A stretch of 8,526 nucleotides of DNA from a bacterium (GCA_017444045.1 JAFSXO010000357.1:1-8526); one strand, 5' to 3'; shown: positions 1-6,352, counted from the stretch's first letter. Program-made: numbers and translations. The notes: generated by a model not told the origin, from the sequence alone.

Positions 1-60
1 GCTAACGCACATGAATAAGCAATACCCAATGCCATGACTCTTAAGTTACTGGCATTGGTC
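1..60. repeat. Edge of a diverged repeat related to the 6961-7227 element
   Basis: The first 20 bases match the reverse complement of 7017-7036 at 17 of 20 positions (both read GCTAACG, two differing bases, CATGAAT, then one difference and AGC). In both places a hairpin follows with a CAATGC-type left arm and a GCATTG-type right arm around a loop of about 15-20 nt. Here the stem is nine perfect pairs, CCAATGCCA at 26-34 against TGGCATTGG at 50-58. The copy continues left of the window, so its full size is unknown. The hairpin has no T-run on either strand, so it is probably not a terminator. Homology is inferred from a short alignment by eye. Confidence 0.5.
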
Positions 61-145
61 ATTTAGTAGATCTCCTGATGGTTATGCCAGTGAGTGCCTG
101 TCTGCGAGATTATGCGCGCAGCCAGTTCCGCGCTAGGCACATCTG
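61..145. other. Non-coding gap, no recognised feature
   Basis: This stretch lies between the repeat edge and the ligA terminator. I see no start codon with a ribosome binding site and no convincing promoter. A 76-codon plus-strand reading frame crossing this region runs into the ligA C-terminus antisense, has no SD and looks like a chance frame. Confidence 0.5.
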
Positions 146-186
146 AACACAACAAAACAGTGCCGGCACAGAGCCTGGTGCGGCAC
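146..186 (-). terminator. Rho-independent terminator of ligA
   Basis: Read on the minus strand, the arm GTGCCGCAC (186-178) pairs with the arm at 169-160 in nine base pairs with one bulged base and an 8-nt loop. The stem is directly followed by a T-rich run reading TGTTTTGTTGTGTT (159-146). It starts about 50 nt after the ligA stop codon and has the correct polarity for ligA transcripts. Confidence 0.7.
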
Positions 187-235
187 AGCTATGTGGTATT
201 TGGCCGTAAGGTGAGGGTAAGAGAAGTTAGCGCCT

Positions 236-2866
236 TTAGAAAAGGCTCAGCTGGACGCTGCCTTCGTCCTGGACACTGCCGCTTGGCTCCTCGGCACCGG
301 CCTCTGACGCGAACATGGCTATGAATTCGTCTTCGCTGACCATCCTAATGCCCAGTTCCTTGGCTTTTTGCAGCTTGCTGCCTGCAGCCTCGCCGACTAC
401 TGCCAGATCGGTCTGTTTGGTGACTGACGTGGCCACGCGGCCGCCGCGGCGGATCACCAGCTCTTTGGCCTTGGCTCTGGTTAAGCTGCTCAGACTGCCT
501 GTAAATACAACGGTTAGGGCAAGCTTGGCGTCTGCCGATTCGGTAAAGGACTGCCCGGAGGTGTTTAGTCCCAGCTCGGTAAGGCTTGCCAGCAGCTGGA
601 GGTTGCTGTCTTGGGCAAAGTAATTGACGATATTGGCTGCAGCCGCGGAGCCTATGCCGCGGAACTGCTTGGCCAGCTTCTGGCTGGCATGGTGCAGAGC
701 TTCTGCCTGGGGCAATAGCGCGGCGCTGCCCGCTGTCTCGGCTGACCCTGCTGATAGGGCCCGCTCGAAATATCCTCTCAGCTCGGAGCCTATGTGGGGA
801 AGATTGGCCTCGGCCTTGGCGCAGCTTTGGCGCAGCGTGCGCAGATGTGTTTTGGCCGCGCTCTTTTCCGCGCTCTGATCCTGGGAGAGAGCTTCTTGCA
901 GATAGCTGATTCTGCTCAGCCAGGCAGAGAGCTTGGGGCAGTCGGATTTATTGTCTGGACAGCCGGTATTACTGTCTGCGCTGGCCGTTTCCTCAGCCTG
1001 TTCTCTGTCTGAATGATCTGGCGCCGCGCTGCTGAGATCGATCTTTTTCAGAGACGCGTTTATTTTGGCTATAGCGTCGCTGAAATCGCTCAATGCCCGG
1101 TGCCGGTAAAGCCCGGAGCTGCTGGCGGAATCGCCGGCCGCAGAGCCGTCGCGCTCGAAGGCCAGGGCATATATCGCCCCTTCGGGCTGGGCGGCGGCCT
1201 GGAAGCGGTCAAGGCTAGGATAGATAGCCGCCAGCTGCTGGGCAGTAGAAGAGCCGATCTGAGGAATCCCCAGGCCAATAAGCAGGCGGTAAAATGGGCG
1301 CTTTTTGCTGTCCTCGATGTTGCTGAGCAGCTTCAGGCAGATCGTTTCTCCGAACAGCGGGGAGATCTGCTCAAAGCTTAGCCTGTAGATGTCGCTTATG
1401 TCGTTCAGAAGATCGGCTCCCAGCAGGGCCTGCACGGCCTGGCGCCCCATGCCCTCGATATCCATAGCATCGCGGGAGCAGTAGTACAGCAGATGGTTCT
1501 CTAGGCGGGCTAAGCAGCGGCTGTTGGTGCAGCGCATTATTATGGGATGCTCGGCGCTGTCGGCACTGTCATCGGATGATGCCTCGACCGGCTCGCCGCA
1601 TACCGGGCAGCTGGTCGGCATATCAAACGGCGCTGTTCCCTCGGGGCGCTTATCGTGCATTACCCCGATGATCTGAGGAATTACCGCTCCCGCTTTGTGC
1701 AGAAGTACGCTGTCGCCGATCCTTAAGTCCATGCCGTGAATGAAGCTGATATTATTCAAAGTGGCCCGGCTTACCGTACTGCCGTCGACCAAAGTTGGCT
1801 CCAGCAGAGCTACCGGAGTGAGCACGCCGCTGCGCCCGACCTGCACGATAATATCGTTGACCGTGGTGATCACCTGGCTGGGGGGGAGCTTGTAGGCTAC
1901 GGCCCAGCGCGGAGAGTGGGCGATGCTGCCCAGCAGGCGGCGCTGCTCGTAGCTGTCGACCTTGAGCACGATGCCGTCAATTTCGTAATCCAGCTCGGCG
2001 CGTTTCTCGTGCCAGAGCAGGCAGTGCGCCATGATGTCGTCGATGCTGTCCAGCAGGCGGCGATGGGGGCATACGCTGAAGCCCAGCTTCTCTAAATAGT
2101 CCAGCGCCTGAGAATGGCAGTCAAGGCCGGGTATAGCGGTTTCTAAGCTGTAAGCGAAAAAGCTCAGACGGCGCTCGGCCACGATGGCGGTATCTTTAAG
2201 GCGCAGAGAGCCGGCGGCCAGGTTGCGCGGGTTGGCCTTCTGCTGCTGGGGAGGCAGGGCGGAGTTGACGCGGTTAAAGTCGCTCCAGGTGATATACATC
2301 TCGCCGCGCACTTCTAATTCCTCAGGAGCCTCGGCAGGCAGTATCTGGGGAATTGAGGGGCTGGTTACCGCCTGATAGGTGACATCTTCTCCGGTGGTTC
2401 CGTCGCCGCGGGTGGCGGCCAGCTGCAGCTGCCGGTTCCTGTAAACGAGGCGCACCGCCAGTCCGTCTATTTTCAGTTCGGCCATGTAGCGGGGGGTATA
2501 GCTGGAAAGCTGCGGTGTCTGCGCGCTGGCGTCGGCCTCTTTGGCCTCCTGGAGCCAGCGGCGGATGCGGGTGTCGAAGGCGCGCACGTCTTCGGCATCG
2601 TAGGTGTTGGCCAGGCTCAGCATGGGCACCGGGTGGTGCACGGTAGCGTAAGCGCTGATGTGGCCGCCTACTCGCTGGGTCGGCGAGGAAGGCGTTACCA
2701 GCTCCGGAAAGCGCTCCTCTAGGGCCTGCAGCTTGCGGAATAGCTCATCGTACTGGGCGTCGCTAATCTCCGGCTCGTCGAGGTCATAGTAGCGGTGGTT
2801 GTGGTAATGGAGCTGTTCGCGCAGTTCTTCGGCTTGGCGGCGCACGTTATCGGTTAGCTGTTCCAT
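236..2866 (-). CDS. ligA: NAD+-dependent DNA ligase LigA, extended form
   Basis: Seals nicks in duplex DNA during replication and repair using NAD+ as AMP donor. Visible domains: the Ia region with the YHNHRYY motif (about 21-27); the adenylation domain with K132 in the LKIDG motif as the AMP-accepting lysine, ATRGDGTTGED at 151-161, VRGEMY, NPRNLAAGSLR, DGIVLK at 297-302 and K326; an OB fold; a zinc finger with C420, C423, C446 and C451; a helix-hairpin-helix (HhH) domain; and BRCT at about 781-857. Length is 876 residues against roughly 670 for the family. Most of the excess is an insertion at about 560-732 inside the HhH domain, between SLDRFQAAA and FRGIGSAAAANIV. A further 17 or so extra residues precede the active lysine, and a tail follows BRCT and ends QLSLF. 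No stop or frameshift interrupts the frame and all catalytic motifs are intact, so it should be functional. The ATG is only weakly supported by AAGG about 14 nt upstream, but the protein start fits the family. Follows the methyltransferase gene by 88 bp. Confidence 0.97.
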   Translation of the reverse strand: MEQLTDNVRRQAEELREQLHYHNHRYYDLDEPEISDAQYDELFRKLQALEERFPELVTPSSPTQRVGGHISAYATVHHPVPMLSLANTYDAEDVRAFDTRIRRWLQEAKEADASAQTPQLSSYTPRYMAELKIDGLAVRLVYRNRQLQLAATRGDGTTGEDVTYQAVTSPSIPQILPAEAPEELEVRGEMYITWSDFNRVNSALPPQQQKANPRNLAAGSLRLKDTAIVAERRLSFFAYSLETAIPGLDCHSQALDYLEKLGFSVCPHRRLLDSIDDIMAHCLLWHEKRAELDYEIDGIVLKVDSYEQRRLLGSIAHSPRWAVAYKLPPSQVITTVNDIIVQVGRSGVLTPVALLEPTLVDGSTVSRATLNNISFIHGMDLRIGDSVLLHKAGAVIPQIIGVMHDKRPEGTAPFDMPTSCPVCGEPVEASSDDSADSAEHPIIMRCTNSRCLARLENHLLYYCSRDAMDIEGMGRQAVQALLGADLLNDISDIYRLSFEQISPLFGETICLKLLSNIEDSKKRPFYRLLIGLGIPQIGSSTAQQLAAIYPSLDRFQAAAQPEGAIYALAFERDGSAAGDSASSSGLYRHRALSDFSDAIAKINASLKKIDLSSAAPDHSDREQAEETASADSNTGCPDNKSDCPKLSAWLSRISYLQEALSQDQSAEKSAAKTHLRTLRQSCAKAEANLPHIGSELRGYFERALSAGSAETAGSAALLPQAEALHHASQKLAKQFRGIGSAAAANIVNYFAQDSNLQLLASLTELGLNTSGQSFTESADAKLALTVVFTGSLSSLTRAKAKELVIRRGGRVATSVTKQTDLAVVGEAAGSKLQKAKELGIRMVSEDEFIAMFASEAGAEEPSGSVQDEGSVQLSLF

Positions 2867-2954
2867 AATTAATAAGTGCCTTTTCCGTTTTCATAGCTGG
2901 ACTGGCGGCTGGGATGGCTGTTCCAAGCTTAGTCTGCGAGGCAGATATGGCTTT
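2867..2954. other. 88-bp gap between methyltransferase and ligA
   Basis: No T-tailed hairpin is visible; there is only a 5-bp TCTGC/GCAGA stem near 2934-2947. Co-transcription of ligA with the upstream gene is therefore possible. I see no clear -35/-10 pair. Confidence 0.4.
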
Positions 2955-4163
2955 TCATGGCTGATCCGCCGAAAATGTGAGCACGTACATGGTGCCCTGG
3001 TCCAGGGTCAGCAGTCTCTGGCCCTGCAGCTTCATATTATATTTTTGGCAGAAGGAGATGGCCTGGTCAATGGGGATATGCGGGCGGTCGCCTTCCGGAG
3101 GGAAATCTATAATAACCAGTTTGCCCTTGGGGCGTATCGCTTGGACCAGCTTCTGCATATAACTGTCAGCCTGCTCGCTGGGCGGCAGATTATTCTTAAT
3201 CTCCATGCCGATCATCACGTTCAGTACGTCTATTATGTACACGCGGTCGACGCTTTTAATGTCTATGTTGGGATAATCATAAGAAGCGTGAACCGTTTGG
3301 ACGTTGGTGAAGCCGCGTTTTTCGGCCACGAATTTGATGAAATCCAGCACGGTGGTGTCGACATCGTTGGCGATGACGCAGCCTGTTTCGCCGACTGCCT
3401 CGCGCATGGCCCAGACATAGCAGCCCACGCCGCTGCCTACATCCAAAACCGTTTCTCCAGGCTTGGCGCTGGCTATAGGGTCGCGCAGAATCGCTTCATC
3501 GAGACGGTGGGTGCGGTTGTGGGTGAAATACCCCATGCAAAGCTGCGGATAAAGCTCCGGCAGCGAGGGGCGGGGGGTGCGGTCGGGAAAGGTTAAGATC
3601 TGGCCGTGGAATGGGCAGCTCAGCTCGGTAATGCTGGCCTGGTAAGGCTGTCCCGAAACCGGGCAGATCACATCTGGAGGGCAGCTTATTCCGTCGGCAG
3701 TTGCCTTGCATTTAAACCATACTCTGTCCATGCACTCAAAGCATAAAGTGCGCGACAGCTGCTTGAAGGTGCTTTCTGCGCGGGAGGCGTCGCCTAAGAG
3801 ATAATCGTAGATCAGCTGCTCTTCTTCGGTGCCGAGCTTGTAGTTTTGGGGCTCCTGATACTTCTTAAATACATTGTAGAGGTCGGGCCAGATGCGCTCC
3901 ATGGCTTCGGGAACCTCTAAAGCTTTGGCATCGCGGGACTGAAGCTGACTGCTGAGATAGGCGCCCACCTCGCTGGCTATAGTCTCTCTGATGCTGTCGG
4001 GGTCTGGGCTGCCTGGAGTCTCTGAGGCGCTGCTGGCGCTGGGCGGAGGCATGAGGATTCTGCGTTGCTGGGGAGCCAGCACAAAAATATAGTAGAGGGC
4101 CAGTCCTGCATTAATGGCCACAAATATGCCCAAAATCGCTTTTTTAAGTGTCAGCTTTTGCAA
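2955..4163 (-). CDS. Membrane-anchored class I SAM-dependent methyltransferase with Cys-rich middle
   Basis: Predicted to transfer a methyl group from S-adenosylmethionine; the substrate is unknown. Residues 9-30 form one hydrophobic helix behind a short basic start (KLTLKK). A P/S-rich linker (about 36-56) and a helical region (57-135) follow. A cysteine-rich segment carries C141, C144, C152, C161, C167 and C183, including CPVSGQPY and CPFHG knuckles that resemble a zinc ribbon. The Rossmann methyltransferase fold occupies about 215-395: motif I VLDVGSGVGCY at 239-249, acidic NDVD near 266-269, VDRVYIIDVLN at 305-315 and RPKGKLVIIDF at 344-354. The start is TTG, with GGAGG at 4176-4180, 12 nt upstream. 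The same SD, spacing and TTG recur 1280 bp away, which supports this start. The fold is clear, but the substrate, and whether the catalytic domain faces the cytoplasm, are not. With a single N-terminal anchor preceded by lysines the bulk might lie outside, which would be odd for a SAM enzyme. Confidence 0.85.
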   Translation of the reverse strand: MQKLTLKKAILGIFVAINAGLALYYIFVLAPQQRRILMPPPSASSASETPGSPDPDSIRETIASEVGAYLSSQLQSRDAKALEVPEAMERIWPDLYNVFKKYQEPQNYKLGTEEEQLIYDYLLGDASRAESTFKQLSRTLCFECMDRVWFKCKATADGISCPPDVICPVSGQPYQASITELSCPFHGQILTFPDRTPRPSLPELYPQLCMGYFTHNRTHRLDEAILRDPIASAKPGETVLDVGSGVGCYVWAMREAVGETGCVIANDVDTTVLDFIKFVAEKRGFTNVQTVHASYDYPNIDIKSVDRVYIIDVLNVMIGMEIKNNLPPSEQADSYMQKLVQAIRPKGKLVIIDFPPEGDRPHIPIDQAISFCQKYNMKLQGQRLLTLDQGTMYVLTFSADQP

Positions 4164-4175
4164 GGTGAACGTCGG

Positions 4176-4180
4176 CCTCC
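4176..4180 (-). promoter_or_regulatory. SD site that decides the TTG start of the methyltransferase
   Basis: GGAGG read on the minus strand, 12 nt before TTG at 4163-4161. The spacing is long, but it is identical in the second copy of the module (GGAGG at 5456-5460, TTG at 5443-5441). That argues for real use of TTG, since no in-frame ATG is nearby. Confidence 0.6.
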
Positions 4181-4210
4181 GATTATATAGCTGCTTGTTG
4201 GTTTTTACGA

Positions 4211-4241
4211 GATAGAGAAAATGCTCCCTGCAAGGGGCAGC
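4211..4241 (-). terminator. Degenerate Rho-independent terminator after the SGNH gene
   Basis: GCTCCC (4223-4228) pairs with GGG (4235-4237) plus AGC (4239-4241), leaving C4238 bulged, around a short loop. On the minus strand the stem is followed by ATTTTCTCTATC. It lies about 58 nt after the SGNH stop and is a damaged version of the perfect hairpin at 5499-5525. The bulge and the shorter stem suggest weaker termination, allowing partial read-through into the methyltransferase and ligA. Confidence 0.55.
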
Positions 4242-4298
4242 TTATTAGGAGATGGAGGCATCTGGGGGGGGCTGCGATGGCCAAGGTCTGGCGGTATT

Positions 4299-5327
4299 TT
4301 ACTGGTGCATTCTGTGCTGGTATAGGTCTTTGTGCTTCTTTATCTCTGCGGCTATGGCCTTGGCCCAGTAGCTGTGCACTTCGGCATTGGGATGGTTGTC
4401 GATGTTTCCGAGTACGCGGTACTGGGCGGACAGCTCGTAAGGGAATGACACATCGTACACTCCGCTGACCATATGGGAAAACAGAGGGATCGCTTTAGTC
4501 AGATCGCTGTTGTAGGGCTCTTTGTCGAGTATCATGAGCACAAAGCGCGTGCCGTTCTGGGCGCAGAGCAAAGCTAACTGATTAACCTGATGCGCGAATA
4601 TGATAGGGATATTGGCTAAGCGTACTTTAGGGTACTCTCTGGTGCCTACCATGGCAATATACGATTTCTTGAGCATATTGATGGGAGCATAGTAGCGGTC
4701 TCCCCACCATACTAAGCGGTATGCCGTATGGTCTTTAAATTCAAAATCTGGCGTCAGTTCGGTATATGGCATGAGAAATGCGTCCGGATCCATGCGGCGG
4801 AAGGCTGGGGCGGCATCTCTGGCCGGATGGTCGTGCAGGACGGCGTAAATAACTAAATCGTAATGGTGCGCGGCCAGAAAATCTGGCAGACGGTTGTGCA
4901 AGCGCTTGGCCCCGTAGCCTGGCATACCGCCGTTGATGAATTCTGTGTCGGGACTAAGCTCGTTTAGCTTCCAGACGTAGGTCTCGTTGTCGGCCACGCC
5001 CACGCCAAACGTATATGAGCAGCCCAGCACCAGGCATTTGTACTTGTTCTTTTCGCTAACGGCTAAGGGATGGCTTATGCGCATATGGTCTATGCCGACG
5101 CGCTCTGTAACCTCTCCGTTTTCGTAGCTGGCCCAATAGCCGGGGCGGTTGTTCCAAATGTTCTGCTCATCGGCTATGTAGTTCCTAGCCCAGTTCGGGC
5201 CGTATATCCAGTATACAATAATGTCGCTCAGAAAAAAGAATAAGAGGACTATAAGCGCTGTGCGCAGGCATAGCTTAGCGTACCGCCGATACTTTCGCTT
5301 GGTGCTTGGGGCTGACGCTTTGCTCAT
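4299..5327 (-). CDS. Membrane-anchored SGNH/GDSL-type hydrolase
   Basis: 342 residues from ATG at 5327, which has GGCGGAG a few bases upstream; a longer frame starting at 5405 lacks such support. A basic start (KRKYRRYAK) and a hydrophobic helix at about 22-42 indicate a signal anchor with the domain outside the cytoplasm. SGNH landmarks: block I LGCSYTFGVGV at 101-111 with nucleophile S104; a GGMPGYGAKR block at about 133-142, similar to the NxGxPGYG of this group; and the C-terminal IDNHPNAEVHSYWA with D310 and H312 completing the triad. The family includes esterases and acetyl-transfer or deacetylation enzymes acting on cell-wall or exopolysaccharide sugars; the substrate here is unknown. 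The usual block I aspartate is replaced by C103, as in other GCSxTFG members. The start codon overlaps the stop of a 39-codon upstream ORF, suggesting translational coupling. A weak terminator follows. Confidence 0.8.
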   Translation of the reverse strand: MSKASAPSTKRKYRRYAKLCLRTALIVLLFFFLSDIIVYWIYGPNWARNYIADEQNIWNNRPGYWASYENGEVTERVGIDHMRISHPLAVSEKNKYKCLVLGCSYTFGVGVADNETYVWKLNELSPDTEFINGGMPGYGAKRLHNRLPDFLAAHHYDLVIYAVLHDHPARDAAPAFRRMDPDAFLMPYTELTPDFEFKDHTAYRLVWWGDRYYAPINMLKKSYIAMVGTREYPKVRLANIPIIFAHQVNQLALLCAQNGTRFVLMILDKEPYNSDLTKAIPLFSHMVSGVYDVSFPYELSAQYRVLGNIDNHPNAEVHSYWAKAIAAEIKKHKDLYQHRMHQ

Positions 5328-5443
5328 AGCTGCTCCGCCGGAGATATATTTGCGCGCATGGCGCTCTGAGCCAGTACAGCATTGATAGCCATAGATATAA
5401 CGCAAATCGTTTTTGTCGCTTTAGTCAGTGTCTGATTGTGCAA
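5324..5443 (-). CDS. 39-codon leader-like ORF coupled to the SGNH gene
   Basis: TTG start at 5443 with GGAGG at 5456-5460 (12-nt spacing, identical to the methyltransferase gene). The product is hydrophobic in the middle (TICVISMAINAVLA) and ends ...SPAEQL. Its TGA overlaps the SGNH ATG in an ATGA junction. Residues 1-25 align with residues 1-22 of the methyltransferase: TLTKA against LTLKKA, AINAVLA against AINAGLA, with a three-codon indel. It may be a remnant of a paralogous gene whose 3' part was replaced, or a working leader peptide that brings ribosomes to the SGNH start. I cannot tell which, and no protein evidence exists. Confidence 0.5.
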   Translation of the reverse strand: MHNQTLTKATKTICVISMAINAVLAQSAMRANISPAEQL

Positions 5444-5540
5444 TGCTGTTATAGACCTCCGGATGTCATGGCTGACTGTATTTTTTACTAGATAAAGAAA
5501 AAGCTCCCTGCAAGAGGGAGCTTTTGTCAAGAGATGGCAG
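5441..5540 (-). repeat. Duplicated terminator/SD/TTG module, copy 2
   Basis: Partner of 4161-4260 at a 1280-bp offset. This copy keeps the perfect terminator hairpin (5499-5525), while the other copy has a bulge. Beyond the hairpin the shared GAGATGG at about 5531-5537 aligns with 4249-4255 after a 2-nt indel. Confidence 0.7.
5491..5525 (-). terminator. Rho-independent terminator of the Q-rich gene
   Basis: A perfect 11-bp stem (5499-5509 with 5515-5525; core GCTCCCT/AGGGAGC) closes a 5-nt loop. Transcripts from the minus strand then read TTTTTCTTTATC. It lies about 43 nt after the stop of the Q/A/S/T-rich gene and separates it from the SGNH gene. The plus strand also ends in four T, so weak bidirectional activity is possible. 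Confidence 0.85.
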
Positions 5541-5549
5541 CTTTTATGC

Positions 5550-5579
5550 TAAGCTACTAAATTGAACTTAAGCTACTAA
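5550..5579. repeat. Short direct repeat across the stop codon of the Q-rich gene
   Basis: TAAGCTACTAA occurs at 5550-5560 and again at 5569-5579 (plus strand), 19 bp apart. The second copy contains the last codons and TAA of the gene, so the first looks like a small duplication of the gene end. It has no visible function. Confidence 0.5.
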
Positions 5580-6293
5580 GTCGAACGAGTCGTCACCGCC
5601 GCCGCGAGGGGTGTTCAGCGAGGCTAAGGGTTTGGCAGCCTGGCCGCTGTACAGCTTGTAGACACCGTCTTTGTCGTCGGCTTTTTCGGCGCTTTCGGCT
5701 CCGTTAGCAGCAGAGCTGTCTTTGCCCTCTTCGCTCTTGGAGGCCTTGCCATTATTCTGCATGTTGGTAACTGCGCCTAAAATCTCGCGATAGTTGGCTT
5801 TGGAATAAGGCTCGTTGCCGGTGTACTGAGCCAGCTGCAGATTTACCATGTTTTCCATGTTGCGCAGCATAACCTGGCGGCGTACGTCCTGAGACATATT
5901 GGCCTGCTGGTCGGCTCTGTTGGTCTGAGCGGTTTCGCCGAATTTGGCCTGCAGCTCGCGGCTGTTGTCGGCCATAGCCAGACGCAGGGTACGCGCTGCG
6001 GTTTCGCTGGTCTCGGCACTGTTTTCTGTCTGGGCGGCTGCGCCAGCTTCGCTTGCTCCGCTGCTCTGCTGGGTCTGCTGAGCGGAGGTTGACTTAGAGG
6101 TCTGTGCAGTTTTAGCACCGCTGACGTCCTGCTGCGCATTAGTCTGTTGCTGCTGCGATAGCTCGCCAGTCTCTTCCTGGTGCTCCTGACCGGCCCATAC
6201 TCCTCCCGGAGTATCGTAAGTATTAACTGAACTGGTTACGGCATAATTTGCCTGAATATTCATGCTTGCGCTGAGTGCGGGGTTAATAGCCAT
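5568..6293 (-). CDS. Low-complexity Q/A/S/T/E-rich protein of unknown function
   Basis: 241 residues; I do not recognise the family. There are no cysteines, no signal peptide and no membrane helix. An N-terminal segment (1-35, MAINPALSAS...) leads into a low-complexity stretch at about 36-100 rich in Q, S, A and T (QQQQ at 47-50). A more ordered, probably helical part follows at about 100-181, with DVRRQVMLRNMENMVNLQLA and YREILGAVTNMQNN. The C-terminus is hydrophilic and ends GGGDDSFDLVA. ATG at 6293 is preceded by a full AGGAGG at 8 nt (6302-6307). It has its own promoter and a strong terminator, so it is probably a single-gene transcript and well expressed. The composition recalls disordered or surface-assembly proteins such as hook-length or secreted scaffold proteins, but no motif supports a function. 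Confidence 0.75.
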   Translation of the reverse strand: MAINPALSASMNIQANYAVTSSVNTYDTPGGVWAGQEHQEETGELSQQQQTNAQQDVSGAKTAQTSKSTSAQQTQQSSGASEAGAAAQTENSAETSETAARTLRLAMADNSRELQAKFGETAQTNRADQQANMSQDVRRQVMLRNMENMVNLQLAQYTGNEPYSKANYREILGAVTNMQNNGKASKSEEGKDSSAANGAESAEKADDKDGVYKLYSGQAAKPLASLNTPRGGGDDSFDLVA

Positions 6294-6323
6294 AATCTTG
6301 TCCTCCTGTCATCTCTTGGCATA

Positions 6324-6352
6324 TTTATACCGCCAAAAGTGCTATTAGACAA
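6324..6352 (-). promoter_or_regulatory. Sigma70-type promoter of the Q-rich gene
   Basis: On the minus strand, TTGTCT (6352-6347) and TATAAA (6329-6324) are separated by exactly 17 nt. The expected transcription start is near 6317, giving a 5' leader of about 24 nt that contains the AGGAGG at 6307-6302. This is the best promoter match in the window. Confidence 0.7.

Larger units (their letters stand above)
4161..4260 (-). repeat. Duplicated terminator/SD/TTG module, copy 1
   Basis: Pairs with 5441-5540 at a constant offset of 1280. Best conserved are the A/T-rich stretch and hairpin at 4201-4240 (34 of 40 bases identical to 5481-5520) and the GGAGG-N12-TTG signal. The stretch between them is poorly conserved and needs a 1-nt shift. 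The similarity continues into the coding sequence as a shared hydrophobic N-terminus ending AINAGLA here and AINAVLA in copy 2. Confidence 0.7.

Noticed and set aside
26..58. Nine-pair hairpin at the left edge considered as a terminator
   Set aside because: Neither strand has a T-run after the stem, and a better terminator for ligA exists at 146-186.
315..2375. Several plus-strand and alternative-frame ORFs of 60-180 codons opposite ligA and the methyltransferase
   Set aside because: All are antisense or shifted frames of well-supported genes, without SD sites or family motifs; high G+C makes such open frames common.
2926..2958. Nine-codon minus-strand ORF (MKSHICLAD) whose ATG overlaps the methyltransferase stop
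   Set aside because: The ATGA overlap is suggestive but the ORF is very short, has no clear SD and shows no leader-peptide signature.
4182..4187. Perfect TATAAT on the minus strand just before the methyltransferase SD
   Set aside because: Transcription would start about 7 nt downstream, at or past the GGAGG, leaving no usable binding site. No -35 lies 16-18 nt upstream, and the hexamer is absent from the second copy of the module.
5328..5405. Longer start for the SGNH gene at ATG 5405
   Set aside because: The 26 extra residues have no SD and overlap the coupled 39-codon ORF in another frame. The ATG at 5327 has GGCGGAG at good spacing.
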